Positions 1 through 14,800 of a DNA stretch of 64,000 nucleotides are shown here, one piece after another. Numbering within the stretch: position 1 is the first letter of the stretch; every line of letters begins with the position of its first letter. The stretch is from Petrosia ficiformis (lineage: Eukaryota > Porifera > Demospongiae > Haplosclerida > Petrosiidae). Below the pieces are notes generated by a model, which was given only the letters and a program-made list of their open reading frames with translations, was not told the origin of the DNA and did no database searches. The DNA is taken from positions 1,160,201 through 1,224,200 of the forward strand of contig OX345638.1 of assembly GCA_947044365.1 (NCBI GenBank). The letters are read 5' to 3'. A program made the translations under genes and the position numbers.

Positions 1-674
1 AAGAGTACATGTTAAGTAGTCATCCAATGACTGTAGAAGCTAATCTAGATAAAGGAGTAAGTCACATGATTATCACATGGTTTGTTGGGTCATGTGACTG
101 GCTAAATATCAAAGAATTGTCATATGACATATATAGTGGATGTGTTATGGAGTTTATCGTAGAGTTCACCAGTCCGACACTTCTGTTCTTCATCAGCTAG
201 AAAAACAGTGTTCTCATTCCTGTTCTCTTCTATCAGTACCATTCCTGTTCTCTTCTATCAGTAGTCTCATTCTCATTTTTTTTCTATCATTGAATTCACT
301 AGTCTCATTCTCATTCTTTTCTATCATTGAATTCACTAGTCTCATTCTCATTCTTTTCTATCATTGAATTCACTAGTCTCATTCTCTTCTATCATTGAAT
401 TCACCAGTCTCATTCCTGTTCTCTTCCATCATTGAATTCAGTAGTCTCATTCTCTTCTATCATTGAATTCACCAGTCTCATTCTCTATCATTGAATTCAC
501 TAGTCTCATTCCTGTTCTCTTCCATCATTGAATTCAGTAGTCTCATTCCCATTCTTTATAGACCTATTATCATGGTGAACCAATAAGAGTTAATGTATCA
601 ATCACAAATCGATCATCAAAAACTGTTAAAAAAATCCGCATTACAGGTTTGTACCACCTGTCTATCTATCTATA

Positions 675-722
<48 letters not shown>

Positions 723-731
723 CATCAATCA

Positions 732-762
<31 letters not shown>

Positions 763-835
763 CATCAATCCATCAATCCATCTATCTATCTATCTATCCA
801 TCAATCTATCTATCTATCAATCTATCTATCCATCA

Positions 836-870
<35 letters not shown>

Positions 871-935
871 CATCAATTTATCTATCTATCTATCTATCCA
901 TCAATCTATCTATCTATCTATCTATCCATCAATCA

Positions 936-1005
<70 letters not shown>

Positions 1006-1854
1006 CTATCTATCCATCATTCTATCCATCCGTCCATCTATCCATGTTTATTAACAACTGTCCATCTATCTAACCATCCATCTGTATTCATCCATATCTA
1101 TTGTCAGCTGTCCATCTATCTATCCATCTATCCATTCCCATTGTTATCAGCTTATTCATTAAGCTGTCCATCTATTCATCCATCTAACTATTCCCATGGC
1201 TATCAGGCTATTGATTTAGCCGTCCATCTATGTATTCATGTACATGTATCTACTGTATATACCCTCCTCCATTCCATCTATTCTTTTATCTATATTTCTA
1301 TATCTTGTAGTGCGTCAATTTGCTGTGATGTGTTTGTTTTCTAATTCAGAATACAAGTGTACTGTAGCTGAAATAGAATCAAGGTGAGCGTGTTGGTACC
1401 AGGGTGGGTGTGGTTGTGATTTGCACATGAAAAATATATTGGCTTTTTCTAATAAACTTCATTGTGCGAGAATATGCATCAGGTGATCACTGATGACTGA
1501 GTAGCAGCTGAACCTTTAGTTTGCACTTGTCACAAGTGACCTCTCAAGTAAAGTAGAATCACATTAGCTTAAGTACATGTACATGTATTATGTACATGTA
1601 TTGATGGAACTTTGGTATGGTAATGTGTAATAAAGTGTCTTGTGTGCATGTGTAGTGCAGTTGCCCAAGCAAGTGGTTACCATGGTGACTGAACCCACAG
1701 TAGCACATGTACACACATTTCCAACTATGAATTTATAATAAGTTTAGTTTCATTTCAGGACTTTAGGATGCTTCATACTACACATGTACATGTATATATG
1801 TATTGCCTCTTGCCAGCTGTATCAAAGATGGCAGCCATATGTGTGACATCATCA

Positions 1855-1887
<33 letters not shown>

Positions 1888-4800
1888 GTGATGGATGTCC
1901 GGTGGCCACTGGGAGCTCTGTTCAGAAGTCTTATGAAATCACACCTCTAATGGAGAAGAACAGAGTAAGATTCGTCGTGCAGTTCACAGTACTATACTAT
2001 AATGTTACACTACAATACAGTACAGTACTGTACAGTGCAATACAGTATAGTACTGTACAGTACAATACAGTATAGTACTGTATAGTACGGTACTGTACAG
2101 TACTGTACAGTACAATACTATACAATACAATTAATACAGTACAGCAATACAATAGTACTAAATACTATACAGCTAGTACAATATAATACAGTATAGTACC
2201 CTACGATACAGTACTATACAGCTAGTACAATATAATACAGTATAGTACCCTACAATACAGTACTATATAGCTAGTACAATATAATACAGTATAGTACCCT
2301 ACAATACAGTACTATACAGCTAGTACAATATAATACAGTATAGTACCCTACGATACAGTACTATACAGCTAGTACAATATAATACAGTATAGTACCCTAC
2401 AATACAGTACTATACAGCTAGTACAATATAATACAGTATAGTACCCTACAATACAGTACTATACAGCTAGTACATTATAATACAGTATAGTACCCTACGA
2501 TACAGTACTATACAGCTAGTACAATATAATACAGTATAGTACCCTACAATACAGTACTATACAGCTAGTACAATATAATACAGTATAGTACCCTACAATA
2601 CAGTACTATACAGCTAGTACATTATAATACAGTATAGTACCCTACGATACAGTACTATTTACTACACAACAAAATTCAAAATCATAATAAAAGTAAACAT
2701 GTAAATAACACATACATGTACTCTTTATTCAAATCACACAGTATCGTAAGACCTATCCAAGGGAACCTAGACAAATATATTTTTAAAACACCACAAAGCA
2801 ATGTTACATATTAAATTAAATTTCTATCACACATTAATTCTCTGTATCAGTTTCAACTGGACAAGGTGCATGTACTTGTGTAGTGTACCTAGGACAAGGT
2901 ACATGTACTTGTGTAGTGTACCTAGGATAAGGGGAAAGAACACTGCTATTTTTGACTCTCCCCCTTTTGGGAGGGTTACTGTAAATAGTTTGGGAAAATG
3001 TCTGTGTGTGTGTGTGACCCCGCTGTACCTCAAGAACTGGACACTCCTGGACTTCCATACTTGGCATGTATACACTCCTCCGAAGTGGCAAGAGTGAGCA
3101 CTCGTTTTTCTCTACCATACTATCGAAAAGGGTCAGATAGGTGCGGCTTCAGTCTTCCAGGCTCTTCCTGCATCTAACAAAGCACGAGTTTTATATCACT
3201 GGCTGTCTTAATGACTCCTCTTTCGAACAAAGCAAATTAAAATCTTTGAACATGTAAACTTCGAAAGTCATAAAGCTGTAACAAAAGGTTCATGGAAACC
3301 CCGCCCATAATTATAGCATAAATTAATTTGTAAATTAATTTGTATTTTGTATAATTATTATAATAAATATAATTATACAAAAATTAGGAGAGACTCATGC
3401 AATATTCATTAGCTGTATGTTTATAACTTAATTGTTTCTTTGTTGGAATTATTTTTCTTTTCTAAATATGTCATGAAAATGTGTATAATGAGTGCCAAGC
3501 CTGCAAAGAAACCCCACGAAGACTCTGTTATCGAATATGCAAGAGCCAATCCAAAGGTATCATTATATCTAATGGGACCATAAACCCGATTGATAAGAGG
3601 AAACAAGGCAAGGACAATGAATATTATTGGATAGGCTAACAAAGGTAGGGACCCTTTTATAGCAGTCTTTGTTGGATTATGTTCAGGAGTTTCAACAAGA
3701 GGCTCATTTTCTGGAGTCTTGTATTTATACTTTCGAGTAGATACATTCATTATAACAACAACAGCCACAACAATCATAGCGAGGAAGATAAAATATGGTC
3801 CATACAACAATTCAATAATCCCTTGTAGATACTGTTCAGTAGTACAATCATCTTTCCAGTCTCTTATCCAACACCAGGTTCCAGAAACACCAAATGAATT
3901 ACGAATGAAAGGAATCCATGTATACAGTAAAGGGAACAATGTAGAAATCAGGACATAACCGATTTCTAACTTTTTAAAACCTTTTAAATGAACAATCAAG
4001 AAAAACAAGAAAAGTAGACATGTTGTAAAAAACAGCTTTATCCACACCAAGTAATCGAGGAGAAAAGCAGTGCTCTCACATGCATTCTGGTAATAAGAGC
4101 TGTCACCATTATACATATAATTCACAAGAAGTAAAAGAAGTACTTGAGCTGCACTAAGACCCAGTGAAGACAAGATTTGATAAATAGCTAGCCTGTATGT
4201 GAAGATCTTGTATTTCTTCATACACAGTACTAAGATGACAGCTAATAAACACAAAGTCATAGATAATGTACCAATAACACCTCTTGCTATCAGCATATGG
4301 TTTTTCTGTTCTTCTGAGAAAGTATTGTTGCAATCAGAAGTAGTAGAAGTCTCATCAAATACATCCATGTTGTTTGTTGAATGTTGTGTGATATATGGGG
4401 TGTATCCACCTTGATACAGCCATATATCAAGGTGATAAAGCCATATATTTGAACCATGACATGAATATTTCCCTTTGATGTTTCTGGATTCCAGTAAAAT
4501 ATGAATTTCTTTAATGATTAACTATTTATAATGATATTCATATACAGATTGTTTGTATATAGTAGACACAAATGTTTTTCAACATTTTCGCTGAATATTA
4601 TTTCACAGTGTCCATCTACTAAAATGGTTTTATGGGATTGCATTCCCCGAGCTTTGCCCTAAGGATTGTAATCCCACTAAAACAGTGTACAACCAATATG
4701 GAAATGTTCTAAATTATTATTATTATTATTATTTTAATTTGAAAGAGAAGATGTCCCATCAGCATGTTTGGTGGTCTTTCTTAGGAGTATATATACATAC

Positions 4801-7671
4801 TGTGGCCACAAATCATTTAACTATAAGCCTTTGTTTTGTTTATGCATTCACTATAATTATATGCACTAAAATGATTTTTCAAAACTCTACACATCCCATG
4901 CACTGATAAGTACAGTACATTACAGTACAGTACAGCACAGTACAGTATAGTACAGTATAGTACAGTACATAATCAGGGTCTGTTGACATTCATGTAGTTG
5001 TGGTTTTTATGGCCCGTAGGGCCATCCCTATGATTGCTTTCCCACGGGTTCGATGTATGTTTATATATATATATTCTTGTGTCACCTACGCGAGTATGCG
5101 TTGTATACGTAGTTAAGGAAGTTACATCATTCCCGGGGGCTCGGTCAATTAATGGGCGTGGCGTGAAAAAGAACGCGCGATCAAGCTCTACACACGTACA
5201 CCAGCAGAAAGAAAGCTGTGTAGCTTACGTAGACACTGGAACTAATAGCTAGCTATTCTACCTGAAATGTATTCTTAAAGTTCTACAAGGTTCTATAAAA
5301 GGTAAACAGAGTATATAATCAAAATAATAACTATAATAGGCTGTTGTGTTTCGGGCATGATAAAGTCAGCCATGATTACTGAATGCTGGACACCATAAAG
5401 CAATCATAGGGATACTTTTTTCTCTATATACACTTGTTTAAACATAATTATGTATAAACATTGATACAATTATCCTGTATTGTATATACTATACTGTACT
5501 TTATTGTATTATGCTATATTGTATACTGTATTGTATTATACTGTACTATACTGTATTATATTGTACTATACTGTATTATACTGTACTATACTGTATTGTA
5601 TTGTACTATACTGTATTATACTGTACTATACTGTATTATACTGTATTATACTGTACTATACTGTATTATACTGTACTATACTGTATTATATTGTACTACA
5701 TGTATACCAATAACGACTTTAGATAATTAAGGATCCTGATATAATATATTTATATAATAATTATTATTATATTAATAATTAAACTTATGGTATATAGTTT
5801 ACATGCACATCGTGCAGATTGGGGGGTCAAATTCATTGCAAAAGAATTTAATTACAAATACAAATACTTTGAAAACAAATACAATTACAAATACTAAAAT
5901 TGTATTTTTAAAACAAATACTTTACCAGCTGCTAGCTCAGTGACTGATAGACTTGTGATAGCTCTACATGAACACACTCACATCACATGATCAACATGTG
6001 GCACATTTGAAGTGATAACTGTACTTAGACCTTGTATTAATGAAGCTATGACTAAAATCTACAACTTCTATTCCTAAAATGAGGACACCCCTCTAATCAA
6101 GATACTTCTCAAGTGTATATATCTGGAATAGAAGGATTGCATTTTAAGTATTCATTGGAAAATTATTTTTTTCTCCTTAGGACAAGAAAGGATTGGCTGT
6201 AGATGGACAGATAAAACACGAAGACACTTGTCTTGCTTCTTCAACCATGTAAGCAATTGACATACTGTATGTGACCCAGTTTTAGAAAGCCACATTGTGG
6301 CATATAATAACTATGAACAAACGCTTACCTTCAAGTACTCGCTATTCGGCCATTTTGTACAGGAAGCCAATGAAGTATGGTATCTAATGAAGACCAGTTA
6401 ATCTTCCTCTTAGATACCAAATTTAGTTTACTTCCTGTATAAAATGGCCAAATAGCGAGTATTGAAAAGTAAGCATATGGTAAAAATTATTTGCACCACA
6501 AGTGTGGCCGACCGACTGGCCTCCATTTAAACACATTTTTGATATTCAGTCATTTTTTACCTGCACCATTTTCATATAATTATTCTTCCCGTTCTTTTTT
6601 GTTTATGTCAAATTTCAATCCATTATTTCATTATTGAGTTACAGTATAATCATGTATTAACCTTATGACATTAAACTATACACTATAGTACATATAAGTT
6701 ATTGAGTTACAGTATAATCATGTATTAACCTTATGATATTAAACTATACACTATATTACATATTAGTTATTGAGTTACAGTATAATCATGTATTAACCTT
6801 ATAACATTTAACTATATACTATTTTATTGCATGTAAAGTCATCGCATCATAATTTTGAGGTCATCAATGACTTTAAATGTGAACAGACTCCTCATCATAA
6901 AACCACACCCACTATTATCATATAACCACACCCACTATTATCTCTCCTAATAGTCTACCAAATGGTTTTGAGGATACTCCTGACGTTAGAGAGAATTTGG
7001 CTATAATGGTGCATTACACAGTGAAAGTTAGATGTATAGTTTCTTTTGGATCGTAAGTCATGAAAATAATAGTCTGGTTCCCAATTTTCAAAGGGAGTGT
7101 GGGAATGAGGCTATGAAACTAATGTACATAGACAAAACATGATTCAGTATCGCAGATGCCTGATGCATCGGCCAAATTGGCTCAACAATGGTTAATGTTT
7201 GTGCCATTAGGACTACATGTACATTGTACATCTTGAGCCAATTAACTAAGAGCTAATGCTGTTAGTGACAATATAATCATAATTAACTGTGCAGTGCCAA
7301 ATAAGAAGCTCTTTGGGCACCATATGAGCTTATCAAAAACACTAGTTCATTCTCTTTTTTATTCTGTTTCTCTCTACAGAGATCTGACATTGGAACTTCC
7401 CTTTACTCTCACACATCCAAAACCAAAAGACCGTGTAATTAGTCAACTGGTAACTTTACCAGCACGTTCTTCTTTGTCATCTGTCAGTGATCCTAATAAA
7501 ACTGAAGACAAAGAAGAGGGAGTAACTGATACACAGCCAACTACAACAGGAGGTACAGGTGTATTATTGTACATGTACATGCGTGTGTATGTACACATGT
7601 ATGTACTGTGTGTGTATGTATGTATGTATGTATGTATGTATGTATATATGTATGTATGTACAATGTATGTG

Positions 7672-7703
<32 letters not shown>

Positions 7704-8837
7704 TGTATGTATGTATGTTTGGGGGTTTTGTTACGAACTCTCGCAACAGATCCTTTCAACCCTATCCCGTAGGCAAGGTGAAAGGGGTACATCGGCTGTT
7801 TCAAACTGTTACCCCAAGGCTGTACAATCCTATCCTATTTGTATTGCATATTTTTAGGTTTTCCGAAATCGAAATTGTTGAACACTCATTTCCCTGTTTA
7901 TATAATAAGTTAGTTAATCTTTAGCCTAAGACGAGAAAAACTTTACAAAACATAAGTGGTAGCTTAAACATACATATGCACATATATACTTTGCTATCAA
8001 TTTATGGTTTGGGAGACTGGCAGCTTGCTCTTGAGAAGCAGGAATGGGGTTTAAAATGTTTTTAGGGCGCCAACTCTCACCACTCTGACAGTCTCCCATT
8101 TTTTACAGGGTTAAAATATCATAATTGTTAATTTAGTCTAGGTTCTTTGTTACACTCGGGCTTTGACTAACCTGTTTCCAGCATACGCATTTCCTCACAT
8201 TGTGTTTAATTTTTAATTTTATGGCCCGTAGGGCCATCCCTATGATTGCTTTCCCACGAGTTCGAACTATATAATATATTTATATAAATTATTTATATTC
8301 TTGTGTCACCTACGCGAGTATGCATTGTATACGTAGTTAAGGAAGTTACATCATTCCCGGGGGCTCGGTCAATTAATGGGCATGGCGCGTAATAGAACGC
8401 GCGCTCGAACTCAGCAGGAAGAAAGCTGCTTGTAGAATTAGAAACTGGAACTACTAGCTGACTATTCTACCTGCAATATATTTCTAAAGTTCTACAAGAT
8501 TCTTTAGAAGGTAAAGAGAGTAGATAATCAAAATAATAACTATATCAGGCTGTTGTGTTCCAGGCATGATAAAGTCAGCCATGGTTACTGAATGCTGGAC
8601 ACCATAAAGCAATCATAGGGATGCTTTTTTTTCTCTATATACACTTGTTTATTTATTCATTTTTTATTTTTTTAAATTAAAGTTTTAATTTTTTAATTTT
8701 TATTTATTTTATTTTATTTTTATTTTTATTTTTATTTTTTTCGTATGTATGTATGTACGTGTGCATGTTTGGAGGGCTTTGTTACGAACCTTGCAACAGA
8801 ACCTTTCATCCCCATCCCGTGGGCAAGGTGAAAGGAG

Positions 8838-8869
<32 letters not shown>

Positions 8870-11800
8870 AAAAACCCACAGAGGTGGGGACTATGATGAG
8901 GTCCCCACCTCTGTGGGGACCTCATTATAATATTATATGTATTTTATTTATTTATTTATTTGTTTCTTGAGATGGTGGAATCTTGTCGAATTGTTTATGT
9001 ACCTTGGGGAGTCCGTAGAATTTCGGGATTCTGTGTTTTGTGTTTGGTAACAGGTGGTGATATAAGCTTTTGCTTTTAATGATGTTATATATCAAATCAT
9101 CTTTAAAACTAATTATGATGTTTTCTAATTCTTTTTTAAAGCTATTGGGAATTCAGCAACTAGATGATAGGATGGTGTGGCTAAATGAGTTATACATAGT
9201 TTTATATAATCGGTCGTGTGAAGGTTAACAGCTCCTAAGTTTTTGTCTGCAGTTATTAATTTTTTAGAGTTTTTGAGTTTTCTGAGAGACCTCATTTGAT
9301 TTGGTGTTACAATCTTTGATGTTACTTTGAAGATTTCTGGAAGGTGTGAATCTAGTTCGATTTTCTTTTGAGCTAAGTAATTTTCTAGACATGCGTTTGT
9401 TGTGGGTATGGGAGAGATGGACTTTTTGTTGTTTTTTAGAAATGTCATATCTTTGTAGAGTGGGTGTGTTGGCTGTGTTGTACACTATGGATTGTAGAGC
9501 TGTGGTTCTGACTGCATTTGTGTAAAAATCGAAGGCATTTAGTAAACCTCATGATGATGCAGATTAAATTGTGTTGTTGGGATAAATGAGAGTCCTTTTT
9601 CTAGTAATGATATGTCTGTTGTTGTTAGATTGTACTTGCTAAAATTATGGATGCTTAAGTTATTGCTTTGGTAAGTGGTGGGCTTAATTCTAAAAAATGA
9701 TCAATCTTCTGCTGTTTGTTTCTTTGGATGTAATGTTGTGCGTCAGATGATGATCTTTTTCTGTTCACTCTTTGTGGATTGTTAGGTTTGATAGAAGAAT
9801 TTGATTGTGTTGTTGGGAGAGTTGATTTTTAAGTAGTTTAGTTTGTGCATTCAGAGAGGGTGTATAATTTTTTAGTCTTGCTTCTGAAATTAAATGTTGA
9901 TTTCCTTGTTGTGCAGCACTATCACAGAGTTCACTGTTGGGGTTTTTTCGACTGTTCGTATGAGACTATCTAGTCTTGGTTGTTTAATTCTTATGTCAAT
10001 TTCATTTTCTTTGATGACTCTACTCAGGTGTTCAAAAAAGATTTTTTCGTATTGTACATCAAATGACTGTTGAAGTTTGCCATTGTTTGGCTGAGAGATG
10101 AAAACAGGTTTAGGCTTGTATTGTCTCGGAATAACGTGGCTATTGGAGATGGCTTTTTGATAGCGTATTACATCAGACAGTTGTTGGATTTCTTGTTTTA
10201 GATGACAGTACTTTTTTGTATTCTTGTTTGTTTGTTGCATCTTTTCTATAAACACTTTGTCAGACTCCATTTAGACATGAATATTAAAATAACACTTTTT
10301 ATGAGTGAGTAATAGCTATCAGGAACGACAGGAAAAATTTCTGATGGGGTGGTTTGGGAGTTATTTTGGAGGGGGGGATACAGTACAGTACAGTACAGAA
10401 GTAGAATGGTGGGTGGTAATGTAGATGCAGAGAACAACCACCAGGACCTTCCAGTTGTTATATACATGTGATACATACTTACCTGTGTGCATTCCTAATG
10501 TGTTTGCATGTAAGTAATTTAGTAAAAGTTACAAGTTATATATTTTAAATGATTAAATTTGGTAAATATTTAAAAATAGTATGTTCTTTAATTTCTTCTA
10601 TCTTCTCCTCCTCCATCACCTTTTTTCTACATCTTTTGCTAAATCCTCCTTTACCTCTCTCTCCTCTCTCTCTCTCTCTCTTGTTTGTCCTGATTAATCC
10701 ATTTGTGAATAGTTCTTTTTTTAATCCACATTCGCCGTAAACCCACACATGTCTGCAACATCTAAAGCAGTGGCAGTTGTCACATCTGTGAAAGTTCGGT
10801 TGAATTTGTTCATTTTTTGGTTTCTTGGCTTGAGATTCTCATTTCTCTCCACTTTTTTCATTAATGTGATGATTTCTGGAGGTAATTCTGCCATAATATG
10901 CTGTGACAACTATAAATGAACATTTTTAATTTATTGTATCCTCTCCTCTTCTATCATCTTTTTTATTCCCTCCTCCAGATTCTTTTCTAAATTCTCCTTT
11001 ACCTATACTATTCTCTCCTCCTCTCTCTCTCCTCTCTCTTTGCTGCTTATCCTGATTTAACCACATATGAAATGTTTCCTTCTCGAGCCTACATTTGACG
11101 CATACCCACACATGTCGGCAGCACTTATAACAATGGCAATTTTCACATCTGTGAAAACTGTTCTTTTCGGTTCTTTTTTTTTTGGCCTCAGATTCTTCCT
11201 CATTGATTTCTCTCCACTTCTTTTTCATCATAATTATTTCTTCTGGTAATTCTGCCATAATACTCTCTGACTATAAATGAACACTTTCAAACTGTGCTTG
11301 TCTTCTATACCTTTGTAAATACTGCATTTCTTTGATGCTGAAGCTGTAAACAGCTTCATGATCAGAGAAATTGAAATTATTGATGTTTAATCATGAAGCT
11401 GTACCACTGTACACACCTTCATGATCAGATAAATTCAACATTAAAAAAATCGTTGATGTTTCTTTTCATTGAATTCAACTGATTTATTTATATGGCACTT
11501 TCAGGGCATGTGCAGTGGCTTATAATTTTAGATAGATAGATGAATAAATTGTCAGACCTCTGCTAGGAGCAGGAATGGGAATTGGGATCAGGAATGAGAG
11601 ATTGAAGTGTATCATCTATTAGATGAAATTAAGAACATATTTTGTGTAGATAGTATCACCTGAAATATCATCATCCTGCAATCGGGCTCTCTTTGGATTG
11701 GTACAAATACATGTGCTCTTTTTGGGGTTGTACTACTTTGTGTGCAGAGCCTCCATCTTCTTGGCATTCAATTGACTTTGCTCTTTTCCTTTTTTTCTCT

Positions 11801-14800
11801 AATTCCTTGCGTGCTTTTTCTTCTGCTTTCTCCTGCTTTTCTTGCTCTCAATTCATTTATTTCTCTTTGCCCTTTCTTCAGCCTTCTTTGCAATTTCCTC
11901 ATGGATAAGTCATCCCATTTTCTTCTCCACTTACCAGATCTTGAACTGGTAATACTCATAGATGCTGGAGCAGACTTTGACCTTTTCCGTTTTCTAGGCA
12001 GCATTGTAACCTGCAGAGAAATTTACAATGTCGACATTAGATAGAACTCAGCATATATTTGTGAACTAAATTATCAAACCAAGTGTAAATAAATGTATAA
12101 AATAGGAGACTTACATTATTTCGATCGCTCAGTACAATGCACATGTCATCTGCATACACAAACCGTATATTCTTGTAAACAGTTAGGATACTCCATCGTT
12201 TAATTTCCCCGTAAAACTGGTCGATAATAGATACTGGTCGATAATCGAGGGCTTACGCTAATTAATACTTTTATTGTCACTATATATGAAAATAAAATTC
12301 TTATTAGCATTTGAATAATAGCTTCTAAATACCTTCCAAGTAGCTTCTAAAAGCTTGTGATGGTGTCTCCTACATTTCCAGGTATCATTCTATTTTAACA
12401 GGTAATGATATACTATTCTCTAGATGGGGTTTCGAATTAACCTTATTAATATACGCCACCTTTTTATATTTACATTTGAGCTTTTCAATTCTTGTTTACA
12501 GCTTCATGCATTCCTCCACTTGTATTATTATAAATAATAAAACACATTCCTCGATATGCTCCATGTGGCATTACCTGACATAATCCAAGAATAGAACACC
12601 TTCTCTTCTTTGTTACATTGAGCTCCGACGGATTCTGCGGGTCAGATTTGCTCACAGTCTAGGAAAGTAATACGAACATTTTTTGTCGACAGTGCTTGAT
12701 ATCTATCACAAGGATAATTTTCCTTGTTTTGAGTTCTCAAATGCTAACCTTAGATATACTATAACTAAGTGTAAACCAATCTGCTACTTCATTTGTTGCT
12801 GTGTTGTTACTTGTAATATTTCCAGCTAACCAGAGTTGGTATTGATTTTAGTATTAGTATGGTAAACTTATTTATATGTTTGGAGATTTAGTATTAATTA
12901 AGGCTTGTTTTATTTATGAGCTTGTGGAGAAGGCTGTAAATTAATTAATTGGAGCTATACATATATATATATGTATATGTATATATATATTATTTATTTG
13001 CATATGTCTATAATTATATAGTTATACATACATGCAACTGTATCTGGGTAAAGCGGTCTCACTTGGTTTCTGTACTTATAAAAAATGATTAAATAAGCTT
13101 CTCTCTTCTCTCAAGTTTGCAACTAATTCATAGGTTAAAAAGTTGGTATCCGGATTTGAGTGTCCTCCAAGTATGGTTTGTTCAAATTCGCTTGTTCTTA
13201 TAAAAACATTTTAAACATTTATAGATTGTTTGACTGCACAACACCAGGGGGCTTCGTCAAATTTGTTACTTTTGATAACTATTTCTTCACTTTCAGGTAA
13301 ATTTAAAGGGGCTTTGAAAATGTGCTTAACTGCACCTATATCATCTATAATTGATGGTTTTTGCAGAAGGCGTGCATACAAATTTGTTACACTGGGTACT
13401 GCTGGCCATTCAGCAATGTCACCGATGTCTGACTCACCAGTTGTCGGAAATTTCGAACTCAGGGTTCTCCCACTCGGACCCGTGAGGGATTTAGTATGTT
13501 TGGGGGTTTTGTTACGAACTCTCGCAACAGATCCTTTCAACTCTATCCCGTAGGCAAGGTGAAAGGGGTGCATCGGCTGTTTCAAACTGTTACCCTTTGA
13601 GTCAACCCCCAAGGCTGTACAATCCTATCCTATTTGTATTGCATATTTTTAGGTTTTCCGAAATCGAAATTGTTGAACACTCATTTCCCTGTAATATAAT
13701 AAGTTAGTTAATCTTTAGCCTAAGACGAGAAAAACTTTACAAAACATAAGTGGTAGCTTAAACATACATATGCACATATATACTTTGCTATCAATTTAAG
13801 GTTTGTGAGACTGGCAGCCTGCTCTTGAGAAGCAGGAATGGGGTTTAAAATGTTTTTAGGGCGCCAACTCTCACCACTCTGACAGTCTCCCATTTTTTAC
13901 AGGGTTAAAATATCATAATTGTTAATTAGTCTAGGTTCTTTGTTACACTCGGGCTTTGGTATAAAAGCACATTACATAAGTTTCCAACATGTGGAGATTA
14001 TGTTTAATTGTATTTACATTAGATTGTGTTTAATTTTATTTTATTTTTTTAATTTTAATTTATTTTTATTTTTAAAAATATTAAAAAAATTTTTTTCCGT
14101 ATGTATGTATGTTTGTATTATAGGAAGCCATAAGATGAAAGGCACCGATCATAGTATATATCACGTAGACAAGTGTATACGAGTCATGCACGGGTTAATA
14201 TACTTCTTTCATGGCAAATCACGGGTTAATAAATGGTTTATCATTTTACTCACGGGTTAAAATAACTTCTTAAATCAAGAAAACAAGGAGTTAATAATGA
14301 AACAAAAATTGATTTTCAAGAAAATTAATTTTAAACAACATAGTAATATAACAAAACAGAACAATAGTTTTTAATGAATAATAGTTGATCTTCCTCTTCC
14401 ATCTTAATAACACCTATGTGTCGGACACTAGTTCCAATAGCTTTACAAAACTCACGAAACACGACCTCGCAAGCACCTTGAATAGGCTTGAACCGGGAGT
14501 CTCTTCTGTATAATACATTGGGAGTATCACAGCTGTAATATCTCATATATCGAAGAATACCTGAAAGCAATTTGTGAATGTTTCTTGGAGGATATTGGTC
14601 ACCATCAACGCGGCGAACCTCAGCTATGAAAGTTGAAAACCATCTATCTATTTCTTCCTTTTGTATGGACGCAAAATGATTCTTTTTGGTTAAAGAAAGC
14701 TTTAGACACTTTTTCGAAAGTCTTGAAATTCCGGATCTGCATTCTCTTTCACTAGTTCCATATCCAAATTCGACATTACTCACAGTCTCACACGCTAAAA

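Noticed and set aside
593..1344. Long YLSI-repeat open frames
   Set aside because: They are translations of a TCTA microsatellite in an arrestin intron; only the first 54 bp (593-646) are coding, as part of exon 562..646.
2827..3118. Overlapping ORFs of 82-98 residues on both strands
   Set aside because: No splice context or domain; low-complexity and duplicated 30-bp motif.
13919..14260. 113-residue plus-strand ORF
   Set aside because: Spans the end of a dispersed repeat, T-rich low-complexity DNA and a transposon end; not coding.
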